DNA from: Acanthaster planci
Taxonomy: Eukaryota; Echinodermata; Asteroidea; Valvatida; Acanthasteridae
DNA: 64,000 nucleotides
Assembly (NCBI RefSeq): GCF_001949145.1
Contig: NW_019091367.1
Location: 1,902,189-1,966,188 of the forward strand
Reading direction: 5' to 3'
The notes under the pieces were generated by a model. The model saw nothing but the letters and a program-made list of their open reading frames with translations. It was not told the origin of the DNA and did no database searches. The number at the start of each line of letters is the position of its first letter. The stretch's first letter is position 1. Of this stretch, positions 1 through 12,295 are shown piece by piece. The position numbers and the translations under genes are program-made.

Positions 1-3000
1 GTAATGGTGTTGAAAGTTCATAGTGAATTATGGCTACCCGTGTTACAACACACTTCACCAGTTATTCATACTTGGTCATTCCTACTCCCAAGTCTGCCTC
101 ATCTGGCATAATTCGATGATGTGCGGCAGAGATCAAGAGGGTGTAAACAGAACCGAATATCTCTGTTTATCTATATAGAATGTCGAGAGCCACAAAGTTG
201 CGGGTACCGGGTAGCCACTCCGGCAGCGATCCAGAGCAATGGCCCACTACTTGGCTTGGCCTAGCCTGGCGTGGGAAAAGTGAAGGGGAGTTGTGAAATG
301 TGTCGATTCTGTCTGTAGAGGGAGGACACAAGGAGTTTGAACTGCCTGGGCTGTAACATCAGTCCAATTGCTGCTTTCTTGTATGCCAGATAAGCCATAG
401 CCGGGCCGCAGCAAGCGCTTGCTACGTACCATCTGTTTCAAAACCATGAAAGTCCTCTATACCCTGTCATCGCTGCAATATTTCGCTGGTAACCTGCAAC
501 CTTGAAACTTTGTGTATCATTATATAGGGCATTGAACATTCATGTTTTCGTTGGTGCTTGGTATGATTTCACAACAATATCAAATTTAATGCTTGCGCTG
601 TTGCTTGTTTTAGGCTATGAGCGTTTAATGTTTGTGTGCAGTTATTGCCCTTCCAGATCACTTACTTCTGGAGTTGTTTTAGAGGAGAAATTTGCCAAGT
701 TATTTTCATTTTCGTTACAGCATTTATACAAAAGTGTCTCTTGCTCAGTGCTTGTGATGAAATAGCGCATTTTGTTTCTCACGAACTTAGCTTAGATTTC
801 AAGTGGTAGTCATCATGTTGTTCACGTGAACTTGATGCTTTCTATTTCTGTTACCCTGAAAAAATCAACTTTGTCGAGAACAAAACGCAATACAGGGAAG
901 ACGAAGAATATATGTATGATTGGGCATAGGTCTATGTGCATTTGTCGTGCCTGCGACAGTTGAGGAAATAATTCGGAGATTCCGGTGTAAGGGGATGAGA
1001 ATGTTTGGTATTATACAACACCTGAATAAATCCCCGTCATCTGATTCATGAATTATTCAGTAGTATCAATTGAAGACGTTCAATATACCGTTCAACGTGC
1101 GCTTCGTGGTAGGCACAGTCGCAACTCCTAACACAAACACAATTTTGGTAGATAGCTATGAACATGACGCACCATTCCTCTTTCTGTCAGTTGAGGGATG
1201 TTTCTAAAACGTAATTTGTGGCTACACGTTGAATAGAGAGAAATAAAATCACGGGATGTCAAATGATAAGAGCTCTCAGGCTGCAAAACACATAGGAACG
1301 CCTGCGCAAAAATATTGAGTTTTGTGTTGCTAAATGGTGATATTTTGTGTACAAACTCAGTGTGTTGACTCTGTGCCCTCTTGGTATCTACATAGACGCA
1401 TCACTGGTTTTAATGAATAGGGTCCTAAATTGAAACGAAAGGTGTTACATTTTTTTCAGTGTAAAGGCTGCAATACATATGCAAACAATTCAGCAATTAA
1501 AATGTCATTGAACTAGCTTGCATTTAGTGGTATACGTCCCGTTTTGAAAATCTAGCTAAGCTGTACATCATGGAACAGATACAACATGCTGACAAGTTCA
1601 CACAACCAGACAGAAATGACAGGGCTGGGAAAAAGTCATGCGAGTCAAATTCAGGATTCTCCGAAAACGTTGTTTGGTACGCGGGGATTTGTCGGTGTCG
1701 TATGTACTTTGGAAAAATGTGAAATCCGGTCTCCTTTTCCTAAAAATTGACCGGGCCTTCCATATCCCTTGAGCTAAAGCAATATACCGAGAGGGCCCAA
1801 TGTTCCTAGCAATGAAGGGTCTTTTGGAGTGGAGGGAACTGTACTTCGCTGGCTTGCAAATGACTATGACATGGTACGGATTGCGGTCGCAAACTAACAA
1901 CAAAATGAACACTCCCCACCATCATGAATCCTTTCAACCGATGAGGTGGTGCTGCTGCTCCCGGTGGAATGTTCTCACAGTTCTCGTGGTGCAACTTGAT
2001 CGGTGCGTGATTTTATTGTTATACTGCGCTTGTTACCGCACCGGATGTTGGTTGAATCGAGGCCCGTTTATCACGTGTGTCTGGTATTCATAACCAAATT
2101 CCGATTTTCAGGCCAGAAAAAGGAAAACATCTGGTATTTAACCCTTAATTTTGCAAAGCCATTTCTTGGAACTGTGTGTTATTATATCCCATGAGGTACC
2201 CAAAATGTAGTTCGTTCAGGTCAAGTAACAAGACCAGGGTCGGAGCATTATACAGCTTTTGGCACGTGTTCTATGCATAAGACCGTAGAGTCAAGGTTTA
2301 GACCTGACGTAGGCTTAATTAACGTCGGTGCGTGGCCGTTTTCCAATATTCAACTTCGTCTCCGTCCTAGGCTTCGTTCCCAAAACCAATCCCCAATTAT
2401 GGGCCTGAAACGTTTAATTACATTGGATTACCGCAATTTTTGGCTTTCTTGCATCTTATTTGATGTACTGTGGCACTATTGGACTGATTACTATGCTTAC
2501 ATCTTCAAAGTCAGCTAGTAAAAAAACAGTTGAAGCCCGAGAAGGAGCCGAAGTTGAGTATTGGAAAACGGCCCATGTTTCAGGCTGCTTCAGGTCGGTT
2601 CAAGCGAAGCGAACTGGATGGCACGAAACCTTTGCAGAAAATCTAAAGCTGATGAGTGTTCAATTTTCGAAAAAAATGGCGCTTATGATCTGACCTAACA
2701 AAATCTTGGTGTTGTGTTCGCCTTTGTGACGAGTATAAACCACCCTTTCAATGAGATGAGTTCACGAACATCAAATAGCAATTGACAGCTAGTTATGTAC
2801 ACATGCAGGTAAATTGGAAATTACAAAAAAGGGTTCATTGGTTGCCACGTTTAGTAAACCCAACAAACCACGCTCGGGGAGCAAAAAATCATGAGCGATT
2901 TAAAATAGAAATGTGTTTTAGCATCAAAAACATCCACTCCAGCATGCAGCTCTAAAGTAACAATACACAAGCCGAAAGGGAACATAGTGCTGCATACAAG

Positions 3001-3250
3001 GAGATCTCATCAATCCTGTACAACATGTTTGCAGATAAAAGTTTGTACATTAGGGTTTGCGCTTGATTTCGTTTCCGTAAACGGCTATATTTGTGTAATT
3101 CATTAAAGTCAGACATTGGAGTTGGTAGCGATGGCTCATTAGATAATTTTAGACAGCAGAAGTAAACGCGCTTATCACACACAGCATGAGCCTTTAGACA
3201 GTTAAAAGTCAATTGTGTTTGTGAGTTCTCTTTCAGTGACCAGAGTATGC
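1..3250. other. Intergenic, no gene recognised
   Basis: I see no open frame with recognisable protein features on either strand and no convincing splice-linked exons. The short open frames here (up to about 100 codons) have no family resemblance. The segment would include the 3' untranslated region of the minus-strand GPCR gene that ends at 3251, but no clear AATAAA was found for it. Confidence 0.5.
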
Positions 3251-4366
3251 TCACACCTCGTCCTCTTGTTGGCGTCTTGCTAACACCGCTTTCAGTGCCT
3301 TGGAGGGCTTTGGTATTTTCTCCCATCTACAACGCAGCATCGGCCGGAGTACCCTCTTGAACTGAGGGTGTTTGGCCCCGTAGATGACCGGGTTGACACA
3401 GCTGTTGAAGATGACGATAGTACTTGCGTGCAGGGTAACCGTGTCGCTGAGGGGGAAGAACATGCCGATGAAGTAAGGCGACAAGCAAAGCATGAATGCG
3501 CAGAAGACCACGAAGAGGTTCTTGGTGATCCTGAGCTGTTGGCGGCTGATTTTGCGCTGTCCACCTCGGCCTTCTTTACTCTCCGCAGTTGCCTCACCAG
3601 AAGAGGTCGATGTCACTCTAGCGGTGCTGGGATCCAACTTGACGCTGTTCCTACTTTTGTTTCTTGAAAGCTGTTCCCGGAAATGCCGCCTGATGTAAAT
3701 ATGAATGGCTAGGTAGCTGATGAGGACTGTTGCCATGGGAACTGGAAAGAAACTAATTGTTTGAGCAAGGTTGTATTCATCAGCGCGGGGATGCATGTCG
3801 TCGTCTGAGCACGAGGCGTGTTTGACATCGTATCCCAAGCCACCAACTCCAATGGTGAGAGGGAACACAATGACGAAGATGGGGACCAGCCAAGAAAATG
3901 TCACGATGCACGCCATCTTGCGGGGAGAGAAGATCCTGTTGTAGGTAGCCAGCGGGCGAGTTAGCCTGACCAGACGGTTCAGCGCGATCAAAGCCAGGTT
4001 GTAGAGGCTGGCACCCAGGCCGGTGTGAAACAGGAACGCCGCTATTTGACAGGGGACCTCAGTAGAAAGTGGCCAGGTGCCGTCGCTGAGCATTGCCACG
4101 CTTGTCCAAGGCAAAGACAAACTTGTCAACAGATCAGCCACACTGAGGTTGATCACGAGGACGTTTGTCGAAGTCTGGACAAGCTTGCTTAGAATCACCG
4201 ACAGTATCACCGTAGAGTTGCCCACGACACCAAGGACCGCTACGACAATCCACACGCAGGCTAAGAACACCATCAAACCATAGGAAGGGGACTCAGTCAG
4301 TGCATTTGTCGTGGAGGTTGCAGTAACATTCTCCTCGTCAAAACTCCAAGCGAATGTGGAATTCAT
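3251..4366 (-). CDS. Class A (rhodopsin-like) GPCR, copy 1
   Basis: Intronless coding region for a 371-residue seven-helix receptor at the plasma membrane. Visible marks are sequons at N2 and N13, G-N50 in TM1, NLSVAD78LL in TM2, C106 at the top of TM3 with a partner Cys in the SCSDDD loop, N130-R131-L132 where most family members have DRY, a TM4 Trp, a TM6 ending LCLSPY, and N325-P-V-I-Y329 in TM7, followed by helix 8 and C346 as a possible palmitoylation site. The third cytoplasmic loop is Ser/Lys-rich. The frame stays open 51 codons upstream (ATG at 4519); I chose 4366 because the paralogue at 7426-8547 starts with the same MNST. The style recalls invertebrate melatonin/GPR84/moody-type receptors; ligand unknown. 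Confidence 0.9.
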   Translation of the reverse strand: MNSTFAWSFDEENVTATSTTNALTESPSYGLMVFLACVWIVVAVLGVVGNSTVILSVILSKLVQTSTNVLVINLSVADLLTSLSLPWTSVAMLSDGTWPLSTEVPCQIAAFLFHTGLGASLYNLALIALNRLVRLTRPLATYNRIFSPRKMACIVTFSWLVPIFVIVFPLTIGVGGLGYDVKHASCSDDDMHPRADEYNLAQTISFFPVPMATVLISYLAIHIYIRRHFREQLSRNKSRNSVKLDPSTARVTSTSSGEATAESKEGRGGQRKISRQQLRITKNLFVVFCAFMLCLSPYFIGMFFPLSDTVTLHASTIVIFNSCVNPVIYGAKHPQFKRVLRPMLRCRWEKIPKPSKALKAVLARRQQEDEV

Positions 4367-5070
4367 GGTGTAGCCCTTTGATTTTTTTCGGTCAGAAATC
4401 AGTGGTATTGTGGAGAGCCCAGTCGACCAGCTGGTTGAACTCACTCTAATAGGTGTATGGCACAACTTGCAATCCTGACTATATACGCCCGGCGTTCTGT
4501 CGTATGACAGCATACGCATGACGAAGACGAAATGAAATTCTGAACTGCATAATTATTCCGCTTAAACTCTCTCATGTAGCATTTTGCGGAAATTGATCCG
4601 TAAAAACACGGCATTTCCTAGCGATGACAGTTGAAAGGCTTAAAATATTAATCGTGCACGAGCAGGACAGAAATTTACACGCCGAGAACATGACAAGAAA
4701 GGAAACTTTACAGCACAGTTCAACCTCATAGAGATTCCCATTGAACTGTGACCAATGGCTTAGATTTCATGCTCACCGTGTACGTTTGGCAACCCAATAG
4801 CCTATCCGTTCGCTGTTGTCTGCTGTTGTCTGAAGAAAGCTTATCGATGCCAGCAGTCAGGGTAAAACGCAAGACAGAAAAAAACAAAGTGCTCGTTTTA
4901 GTTCCAAACATGATGTGACTGGTTGATATCGATGTTTGGTTTGTTTACATCACTTAATTTAAGGTAGTTAATCTCACTGTTTGTGCAACACGACTGTAGG
5001 CCTATATGAAATAACTGTAAGTCATAAAGACGAAACTGATCATCTTAGAATAATCCCTTCAGTAACATCA

Positions 5071-5078
5071 TGACGTCA
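5071..5078. promoter_or_regulatory. CRE-like palindrome TGACGTCA
   Basis: Perfect cAMP-response-element octamer about 0.7 kb upstream of the GPCR copy 1 start codon, the first of three within 430 bp. CREB/ATF-family proteins bind this octamer; function here is inferred only. Confidence 0.4.
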
Positions 5079-5220
5079 TTATTTTAAAACCTTATACAAA
5101 AAGAGTACTTATGACTAACAAGTGTTTTTTTCCTCTTTCGTATATCGTGAAAGTATGGTATAATCACAAATGTCAAGCATTTTCCACTGGTACGTTATAA
5201 GATGTCGCCCTCTCATGTTA

Positions 5221-5228
5221 TGACGTCA
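5221..5228. promoter_or_regulatory. CRE-like palindrome TGACGTCA
   Basis: Second perfect CRE octamer upstream of GPCR copy 1, 150 bp from the first. Confidence 0.4.
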
Positions 5229-5490
5229 GCAGTCCTTGTATACTACCCTAATTTCAACTCTTGACATATTAGGAATCTAGTTAAATCCATGTACCTGCAC
5301 TTCCAGTTACCCTATAGGAGTCGAGGTCATGTGATATTCTGCTGCAATTAGAGTCGCCTAATATGTGCTCTATTTAACATATGGATGTGCTATACCTCAT
5401 TCAGTTTCAAAATTTTAATTGATAAAATTTCTTGTAGGCCTACTTTACTTTACTCAGTAATTATACAAATTCTTTTAAACTGATACTTGA

Positions 5491-5498
5491 TGACGTCA
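5491..5498. promoter_or_regulatory. CRE-like palindrome TGACGTCA
   Basis: Third perfect CRE octamer upstream of GPCR copy 1, 270 bp from the second. Confidence 0.4.
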
Positions 5499-7425
5499 TA
5501 ATGTTTTGTACACTCGACCTCATTATGTTAATACGAGGTTTCACGATAATATTCTAAGATATTTAAATACGTTGATCAACGTGTTGATTTGTTCCAAGCA
5601 TTTAAAATGTACCTGAACTTTGACCTTTTATACTGCGGAAGTGAGGACCAGCCAACTTCGACACTCAAACAGAATTTCTGAGAAAAGTTGGTCGTTTTGG
5701 AAAGTGCAGTTGTTTGCCGCTTTATACCTGATAATGCATTATCATGATGTTATACTTGTTTAATGCACATCTACGGATCAATGTTGATATTTGTGTCAGG
5801 CTTGAAGTTTCTGGGGAGATGTTTGATTCGATGCAGGTGTGGAAAAATGAAAAGAGCTGATTAAAGTGAGCAATCCTCCAAACAAAAATTGGATATAACT
5901 TAGGCCTACGGGATGAAACGAAAGATAAACAAAACGAGGAAATGGCTTTGAGCGCTTCATTGCTTTACATATAGATATTGTAAACACAACTAAAATACGC
6001 ATAAACGTAAAAAATACAGGCCCGCGTGAGACTAACAGCTGAAGAATCACTTCTGCTTTATCCTCTCCCAGCAAAGAGTACTGAAAAAATAATAAAGATA
6101 AGGGTTGGGAAACAACTTCTAAAAAAATGAGTTACAACGTGCTACCATCGACAGAACCGGCTTTCGCTAACCCCAATCGAATTTAACATTTGTTTCTTGA
6201 CAATGTCATGTCTAATCGGGCATATAAATTTGAGTAATATACGATATTGATAAAAACAGTGTTACTTCAATCCTTCAAAACTCGCACGCACAGAATAATC
6301 ATATGTACAAGACGGTTTCAATACATATTCCTTTGGGACGTTTCAATGTTCGCATCGTTAACACAAGACAGTAATCTGTCCATGTATGGACGTCATGGTA
6401 TGGACGTCACATTTAAGTTATTTATCGACAAAAATGCTTCAGACATGCCTACTTTACAACAAAAATCGTAATTTCAACAACGTCATGTCTCCAACTGGAA
6501 TTTCAAAATGCATTTGGCAAACGAGTCTTCATAAGTTTCTCCGGGGTTATCTTTGCTAATGTTCCCATCATGCAGTTACAACTTGTTCATAATACACGTA
6601 CATAAGTATTGTCCAAGAATGAAATGCATCTGTCTGTTATTTTCGAGATCATAACCTTGAAAGAAAAAGTATTCATTCGTTGTAAATACAACTGCAACAC
6701 TGAGACTGTCGTCATTTTTGCCCTGGTTCTGTAGTCTGACTTCTCAGCCAATGCCTTGGAAAATGGCCCAAATTCAAGGTAAAATCAAAGAAAGTGTACA
6801 TATACGAAAAAAAGTAAACGAGAAAAATAATTAGAAGAGTACGAGATTTCAATACGCTTGAGCTGAAAATTCTTAATATGGACAAATATGTATATTATAA
6901 TTTTAAAAGATAACAGTTTCAACAAAAATACCAAAATAACACCAAATAAATATTTGTATGTGTATCTCCAACAAATACTTTTTTCAATACAGACAATTCA
7001 AACGCTTGTACTTCTACTTTCGACCGTTACACTTGTATATGATGTAGTTTATACAGAAATCCCCAATGCTTATTAAATTAAACATTAAACATGTAAACAT
7101 CGCATAAAATGATGTCCTTTGCGAGCACTGAGATTAAATCGTATACTGTGCTATGATCTTTTCAAACATAGGATTTGTTCGCTTTTACTTTTTTAATGCT
7201 CGCAATTTTTGTCTACAAACTTCATATTTTGTACAGTTTTTTTATATAATGCTGTAAAATTTTGATCTATTCCAGAATAATAATCCTTCACTTTAATCGA
7301 GAAAAAAAACAAGCAAATCGGGGATGCGCAAAGTCAGAATTTGTGATTCAACAATGTTCTTAAAGTTTACCGTGCAATTTTAACTATAGAGGTAACTCCT
7401 CCTCTGACGCATGGTGAATGTCTGT

Positions 7426-8547
7426 TCACACAGTCCGCTCTTGTTGACCTCTCCGGATCGCTTGAAGCGCCTTGGACGGCTGAGGTATTTCCCCCCACTT
7501 ACAGCGTAGCATCGGACGGAGCACTTTCTTAAACTGAGGGTGTTTGGCCCCGTAGATGATCGGGTTGACGCAGCTATTCAGAATCAGGATTGTGGCCCCA
7601 TATAATGCAAACCCCATGCTGGACGAAAAGAAAAGTGAGACGTGGTAGGGGGATATGCACAGCGTGAACGCGCAGAATGCAATGAAAAGGTTTTTCGTTA
7701 TCTTGAGCTGTTGTCGGCTGATACGGCATCTTTCATCGCGATCGCCTCTGCGTTCTGCTGTAGCCTCTCCCGAAACCGTTGGCGCTGATGATGCCATACC
7801 AGCAGTGCTGTTGTGTGGGGTTAAGGTGTTCTTGTTATTCCTTTTTGGAAGCTTTTTTTTGAAGTGCCGCCTGACGTGAACATAGGTGACAAGATAGCTG
7901 ATAATGACCGTGGTCATGGGGACAGGGTAGAATCCGATGGTCTGGGCGAGGTTGTACTCATCAGCACGGGGATGCAGGTCGTCATCGGAGCACGAGTCAA
8001 GTAGGAGATCATAGCCCAAGCCCCCGACTCCAATGGTGAGAGGGAACACGATGACAAAGGTTGGGACGAGCCAGGAAAAGGCCACAATGCACAGCATCTT
8101 GCGGGGAGAGAAGATCCTGTTGTAGGTAGCCAGCGGGCGAGTTATCCTTACCATACGGTTGAGCGCGATAAAAGCCAGGTTGTAGAGGCTGGCACCCAGG
8201 CCGGTGTGAAACAGGAACGCCGCTATTTGGCAGGGGACCTCAGTGGATAGTGGCCAGGTGCCGCCGCTGAGCCTCGCCACGCTGGACCAAGGTATAGACA
8301 AACTTGTCAACAGATCAGCCACACTGAGGTTGACCACAAGGACGTTGGTCGAAGTCTGGACAAGTTTGCTCAGAATCACTGACAGGATCACCATGGCGTT
8401 ACCTGCAACACCAAGGACCGCTACGATGGCCCACGTGCAGGCTACAAACACAAGCACACCACGGGTATAAAGTTCAACCGGTGCGTCATTCGTTGAGCCT
8501 GCGGTAGCATTTTGCTCTTCAAGATTCTCAGGCAAGGTTGAATTCAT
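7426..8547 (-). CDS. Class A (rhodopsin-like) GPCR, copy 2
   Basis: Intronless coding region for a 373-residue receptor, tandem paralogue of the gene at 3251-4366 and in the same orientation. It has the same layout: sequons at N2 and N13, N50 (TM1), D78 (TM2), C106 (TM3), N130-R131-M132 in place of DRY, a TM6 ending LCISPY and N328-P-I-I-Y332 in TM7. TM2 to TM4 are almost identical to copy 1, whereas the N-terminus, third cytoplasmic loop, TM6 and the loop before TM7 have diverged, the regions that shape G-protein choice and ligand pocket. The start is the first ATG of the open frame. Ligand unknown; melatonin/GPR84/moody-like by general appearance. Confidence 0.9.
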   Translation of the reverse strand: MNSTLPENLEEQNATAGSTNDAPVELYTRGVLVFVACTWAIVAVLGVAGNAMVILSVILSKLVQTSTNVLVVNLSVADLLTSLSIPWSSVARLSGGTWPLSTEVPCQIAAFLFHTGLGASLYNLAFIALNRMVRITRPLATYNRIFSPRKMLCIVAFSWLVPTFVIVFPLTIGVGGLGYDLLLDSCSDDDLHPRADEYNLAQTIGFYPVPMTTVIISYLVTYVHVRRHFKKKLPKRNNKNTLTPHNSTAGMASSAPTVSGEATAERRGDRDERCRISRQQLKITKNLFIAFCAFTLCISPYHVSLFFSSSMGFALYGATILILNSCVNPIIYGAKHPQFKKVLRPMLRCKWGEIPQPSKALQAIRRGQQERTV

Positions 8548-8599
8548 GACTTGGCTTCAGAGTCTAATTACATGAAAGTGAACAGAACTATTTGCCTAA

Positions 8600-9540
8600 A
8601 CTGCTTAATTCTGTGACGCCGCGCCCCTCCGACGAAGTCGAGGGCGCCCTCCTCCTCGAGGCGCGGTGCGTCGGACGGCACGCCGGAGAGTCCCTGAGCG
8701 GCTAGGGACGAGTCTGTTGGGACCGAAGTATACCGTCCCCCAAGAAAGTTGGTCTTCGTCGAGATGATGGCTAATCTGATTGGTCGAAACTTAATGACGT
8801 AACCTGGACAGACCTGACTTGAAATAAACTTCGCCTGGACTTCTGACTTATATACAACAATTAACAAGCAGCTGGTTTATTCATCAACACACTCAACCAA
8901 TACACCAGTAGAGGGCGCTATTGACGGGGCGACTGTGTGATTATACGTGACCCAGACTTCGCCCAGAGCAGCGAACACCACAATGAATTGTGGGCATCCA
9001 GTGCCGAATCAGGGACTTTAGGAAGTCTACGGGGCTTATTGTCAGGGCTGCGCTACGCAACTCACGTCACGAGATAGCAATTCGCCTTTGCATCGACCGC
9101 AAGCTCCTATCAGGAACTATACCGCACCACGAATCAGCCCCTCAACCTACTGAGCCCCTCAACAACACACGCACCACTCGGACTAAGGCACAAGTCACAC
9201 TAGGCTAGGTAACTTTAACCCTTGCACAGCGCTTCTCGACCCTTACCTCAGGATGAGCCCTTGTTCAGTATCAGAACGACTAAGCCTTGCTTGCGCGTGC
9301 CTTTTACGGCCTTTGCGCTGCTGTGACCACGCCCGCGCACGCGTCTGCTGCCCTATCGCACAACGCACAATGCGGAGCCTATGTGCCGCGCTTGCTTAAC
9401 ACACAGCTATGCGCGCCTAGCATCGCCTCTGTTACTGGGCAGAGCGCCATCTAAAACGTTGCACTGCGCTTAGTGACTTGCGCCCTCTGTCACGTCACAA
9501 TACAGTCAGTCATAAAGTCGACAAATCTTGTCGGCGGACG
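8600..9540. repeat. GC-rich, repeat-like block upstream of GPCR copy 2
   Basis: A sharp compositional island in an otherwise AT-rich stretch. It begins around a TGTGACGCCG sequence, contains AATAAA (about 8823), a TATATA-like box and many CpG. This could be a solo LTR or other old retroelement piece, or a CpG-rich promoter. No matching second LTR or pol-like coding was found. Confidence 0.3.
8905..8919 (+). promoter_or_regulatory. CTCF-like site CCAGTAGAGGGCGCT
   Basis: Matches the bilaterian CTCF core, with CCA, AGAGGGCGC and correct spacing. It lies in the GC-rich block between the GPCR cluster and FBXL18, a sensible place for an insulator. Some repeats carry the same string, so occupancy is unproven. 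Confidence 0.35.
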
Positions 9541-12295
9541 CCCTCCGTACAAACCTCATTCGCAGCAGGACAAAAAGTACCCACAGTATAGTTTGGACTC
9601 CCTTACTCCAAACAAAAAACCTGAAAGTGATTTATGCCTGCCCGATCGTTCTTTATACTTACGTGAAGTAACACTACACGAATGAGTTAAGCTGTAAACA
9701 ACACTAAAGAAGTGACAGTTGAAGCAGATGCACAAACCACGTGATCCACGAAGTTTAGGTTTACACAAAACCAGAGAAAAAATAATCAAAACGGGAATCA
9801 GATATGATAACGAGCCTAACGTGGTTTCAAACCTGTTTTGGCCACGAATACAAGAATAGCAAGTCACAGAGTGGTATGCGTGAGGAGGACAGGGAGTCCC
9901 TGGACCCAAGTCCTGGAAACGCCACCACAGTCACGCGCGCAGACCGAACATTGCCGGCCAAAACCATGTCCACAACCATAGTCATGGGAGCAATCGTGCA
10001 CGCTTGAATCCCATCACAAGTATAAACATTTCAGATAAACACGGATGCATCTCAAAGAAAACATCAAAATAAGATGTGGATTATTAAGCACGTGACATGG
10101 TTATAGTGGCACAAAAAGGAGCCACCCCCAACGTCTGCATCTGTTTAGAGAAACCGTCCAATAATCCTTTGTAGCCATTCCTTTCTGGACCTCAGAACAA
10201 AGATGTCCACACGACAGAGGAAGTGAAGACGTCGTGTGAACAGCTACACAGTCATTTAAGGGGGGGGGACACTTTCGTATACGTTTTAGGATTATTTTCA
10301 TCTGAGCCCGCACCAAGTCAGTCTTGCTAAGATCAGGTGTACTACCCTGGCGAGAAACTGGCGAGAGGCTACCTGATGGGCCCAAATATTGGTCAACCCA
10401 GTCACGGTTACGCATTTGAGGGCTCTGACCACATGTACCGTGATCACCAGTCCTGCGTCTTCTTTGCGACCACGTGGAGAGGAAAGGATGTTGTCAGGGA
10501 GGTAAAGTGATTAACCCTGAAAGAGCCGAGTTTTTTTGGCCTGGTCACAACGGGGGGGGGGGGATCCGCAGCCCCCCGATCTTGTACTTCAATGAAATTT
10601 GGCAGTGTCATAGAGGCATCCATACTTATCATCTGTGTGAACTTTCATGTAAATTAATTAAGTCTTTGCATAATTGTGACTAATTGATTATTCATGGTAG
10701 GATACCACTCTGTCCTATGTACGGTGTACTGCTGTGTACAAAGTCATGGTAAATGTTACATCACGCTTCACCCTGCCTTCTAAAATTCGTCGCTGAGAGA
10801 ACACGTCCGATTTTCATAAATTTGGGATCAAAATGAAGCTGAAACATTGGAAACAATTTTCATGAAGTATTAGCACGCAGAAAATAATCTTAGAGATGCT
10901 TTAAGAACAAATCAACGGGGGGGGGCGGATTCCGCCCCGGCTCTTTGAGGGTTAAACGCAGGTCCAAAGTGTAGTTGAACTCTTCTTTGGCTATACCAAG
11001 TGCGAAGGCGGCAGGGTTCGTTAGGCTCGAAGTGGCTTGGCAGAGGTCACTGCGGAGCGACAGGCATTATGAAATACCCGGGCATTTTTGGAACAGGCCT
11101 ACGTGGTTATTGTATGATAAAGGGTGAGGGAGAAGTTGGAAACATTGCCGTAGGCCTGGGTGGGTGGTTGGGTGTGTGTATCTGAGTTTGTTTCTGCATT
11201 CAATAGGGGACCCTGAACAATANGTTCAAAACATATGGGTGGTCTTCTAAAAAAGTTGAAGTACAAACAAAAGAGGAACAATAGGGGGTCCCCAGTTGCA
11301 GGCAAATACACACTTGTGTGTGTGGAGGGGGGTATTTTGTGGGGCTACCGTTGAAACAAGAGAGCTCTATTGGCATACGAACCCCCCTTCTCGTACTTGG
11401 GTGCCTATCGTTATCATGCTTCTACGGGTATCTGTAGATCTACTACTTGCTTGCATCGTAATCCAGTCTCTGAGTCAGATTTAACCACTTAAATTCACTT
11501 TTAAGTTAAAGAGGGGTATGTTTTTCTATCGTGTGTTTGTTTATTATTTTGTCATTCGATGAATGAGATTTTTCAACACTTGGAGATTAAGATAAGTTTA
11601 TTCTTTTGCTTTTGTAAAGACGGCAAGCCACATTTCTATCAGCCTATGTAGGCCCCCCAAAAAAGTGATGTAAAAGGAGCATACCCTGTCGGAGTAGCCA
11701 TTTCGCGAATACGCATTACGCTTGCGCACATTCTATCGACTGGTCCCGCCATTTATTTTACTTGGCTCGTCCAGCCCCCCCCCCCCACCAGTCCTGTGGG
11801 CGCGCAATCCACCAAATGGTCGTATTTCTGCATGCGAACTCAGTAATATATTGTGATCCCACGGTTTTTTACAATAAGACATGCAATAATCAGGAGGGAT
11901 CATAGAAATATTACTGTAAATCCCGAATTTGGGACTGATGTTTCCAATATGGATATTTCTTTCACAAAAAGCCCAAATTGGATAGAGGATTTTGGATAGA
12001 GGTGAGCGGCTACATTCAGAGCTAGCTGAGCGCATAGTTTTACGACTATTTTGGGTGTGTCTTCGGAGAAAGGCGAATAAAAGGGTTTCGTGGTTAACCC
12101 CCATAAAATTGAAACGAAAAGTGATCTTCTGGCCATAATCTTGAATATCCAGTGAAAAAAAACGGAGGCCAACCTCTTCACAAACTTCAACAGGCGGCGC
12201 TACTTCGGTCTGATTTTGTATTGTTTTCTATGGGCGCGTATCTGGGTGACGGGCGATCAGCCACGTTCTTCGCCAGCCGCTTGAGGGCGCCAATT
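9541..12295. other. Intergenic spacer upstream of FBXL18
   Basis: No gene recognised. It holds the MITE at 10511-10955, several homopolymer G or C tracts (about 10260, 10550, 10918, 11777) and one unresolved base at 11223. Confidence 0.5.
10511..10955. mobile_element. piggyBac-like MITE flanked by TTAA
   Basis: A 437-bp non-coding element (10515-10951) with inverted ends CCCTGAAAGAGCC and GGCTCTTTGAGGG, bordered by TTAA on both sides (10511-10514, 10952-10955). TTAA target duplication and CCCT...AGGG ends are the hallmark of piggyBac-type transposition. It has no transposase, so it would be a non-autonomous derivative. Confidence 0.65.

Larger units (their letters stand above)
4367..7425. 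other. AT-rich intergenic spacer between the two GPCR genes
   Basis: No coding region recognised. It is the upstream region of GPCR copy 1 and the downstream region of copy 2. It contains three TGACGTCA palindromes and three TAGGCCTA octamers (4997, 5435, 5901). Confidence 0.6.

Noticed and set aside
4367-4519. N-terminal 51-codon extension of GPCR copy 1
   Set aside because: Not present in the paralogue, which starts at the homologous MNST; no signal peptide-like stretch in it.
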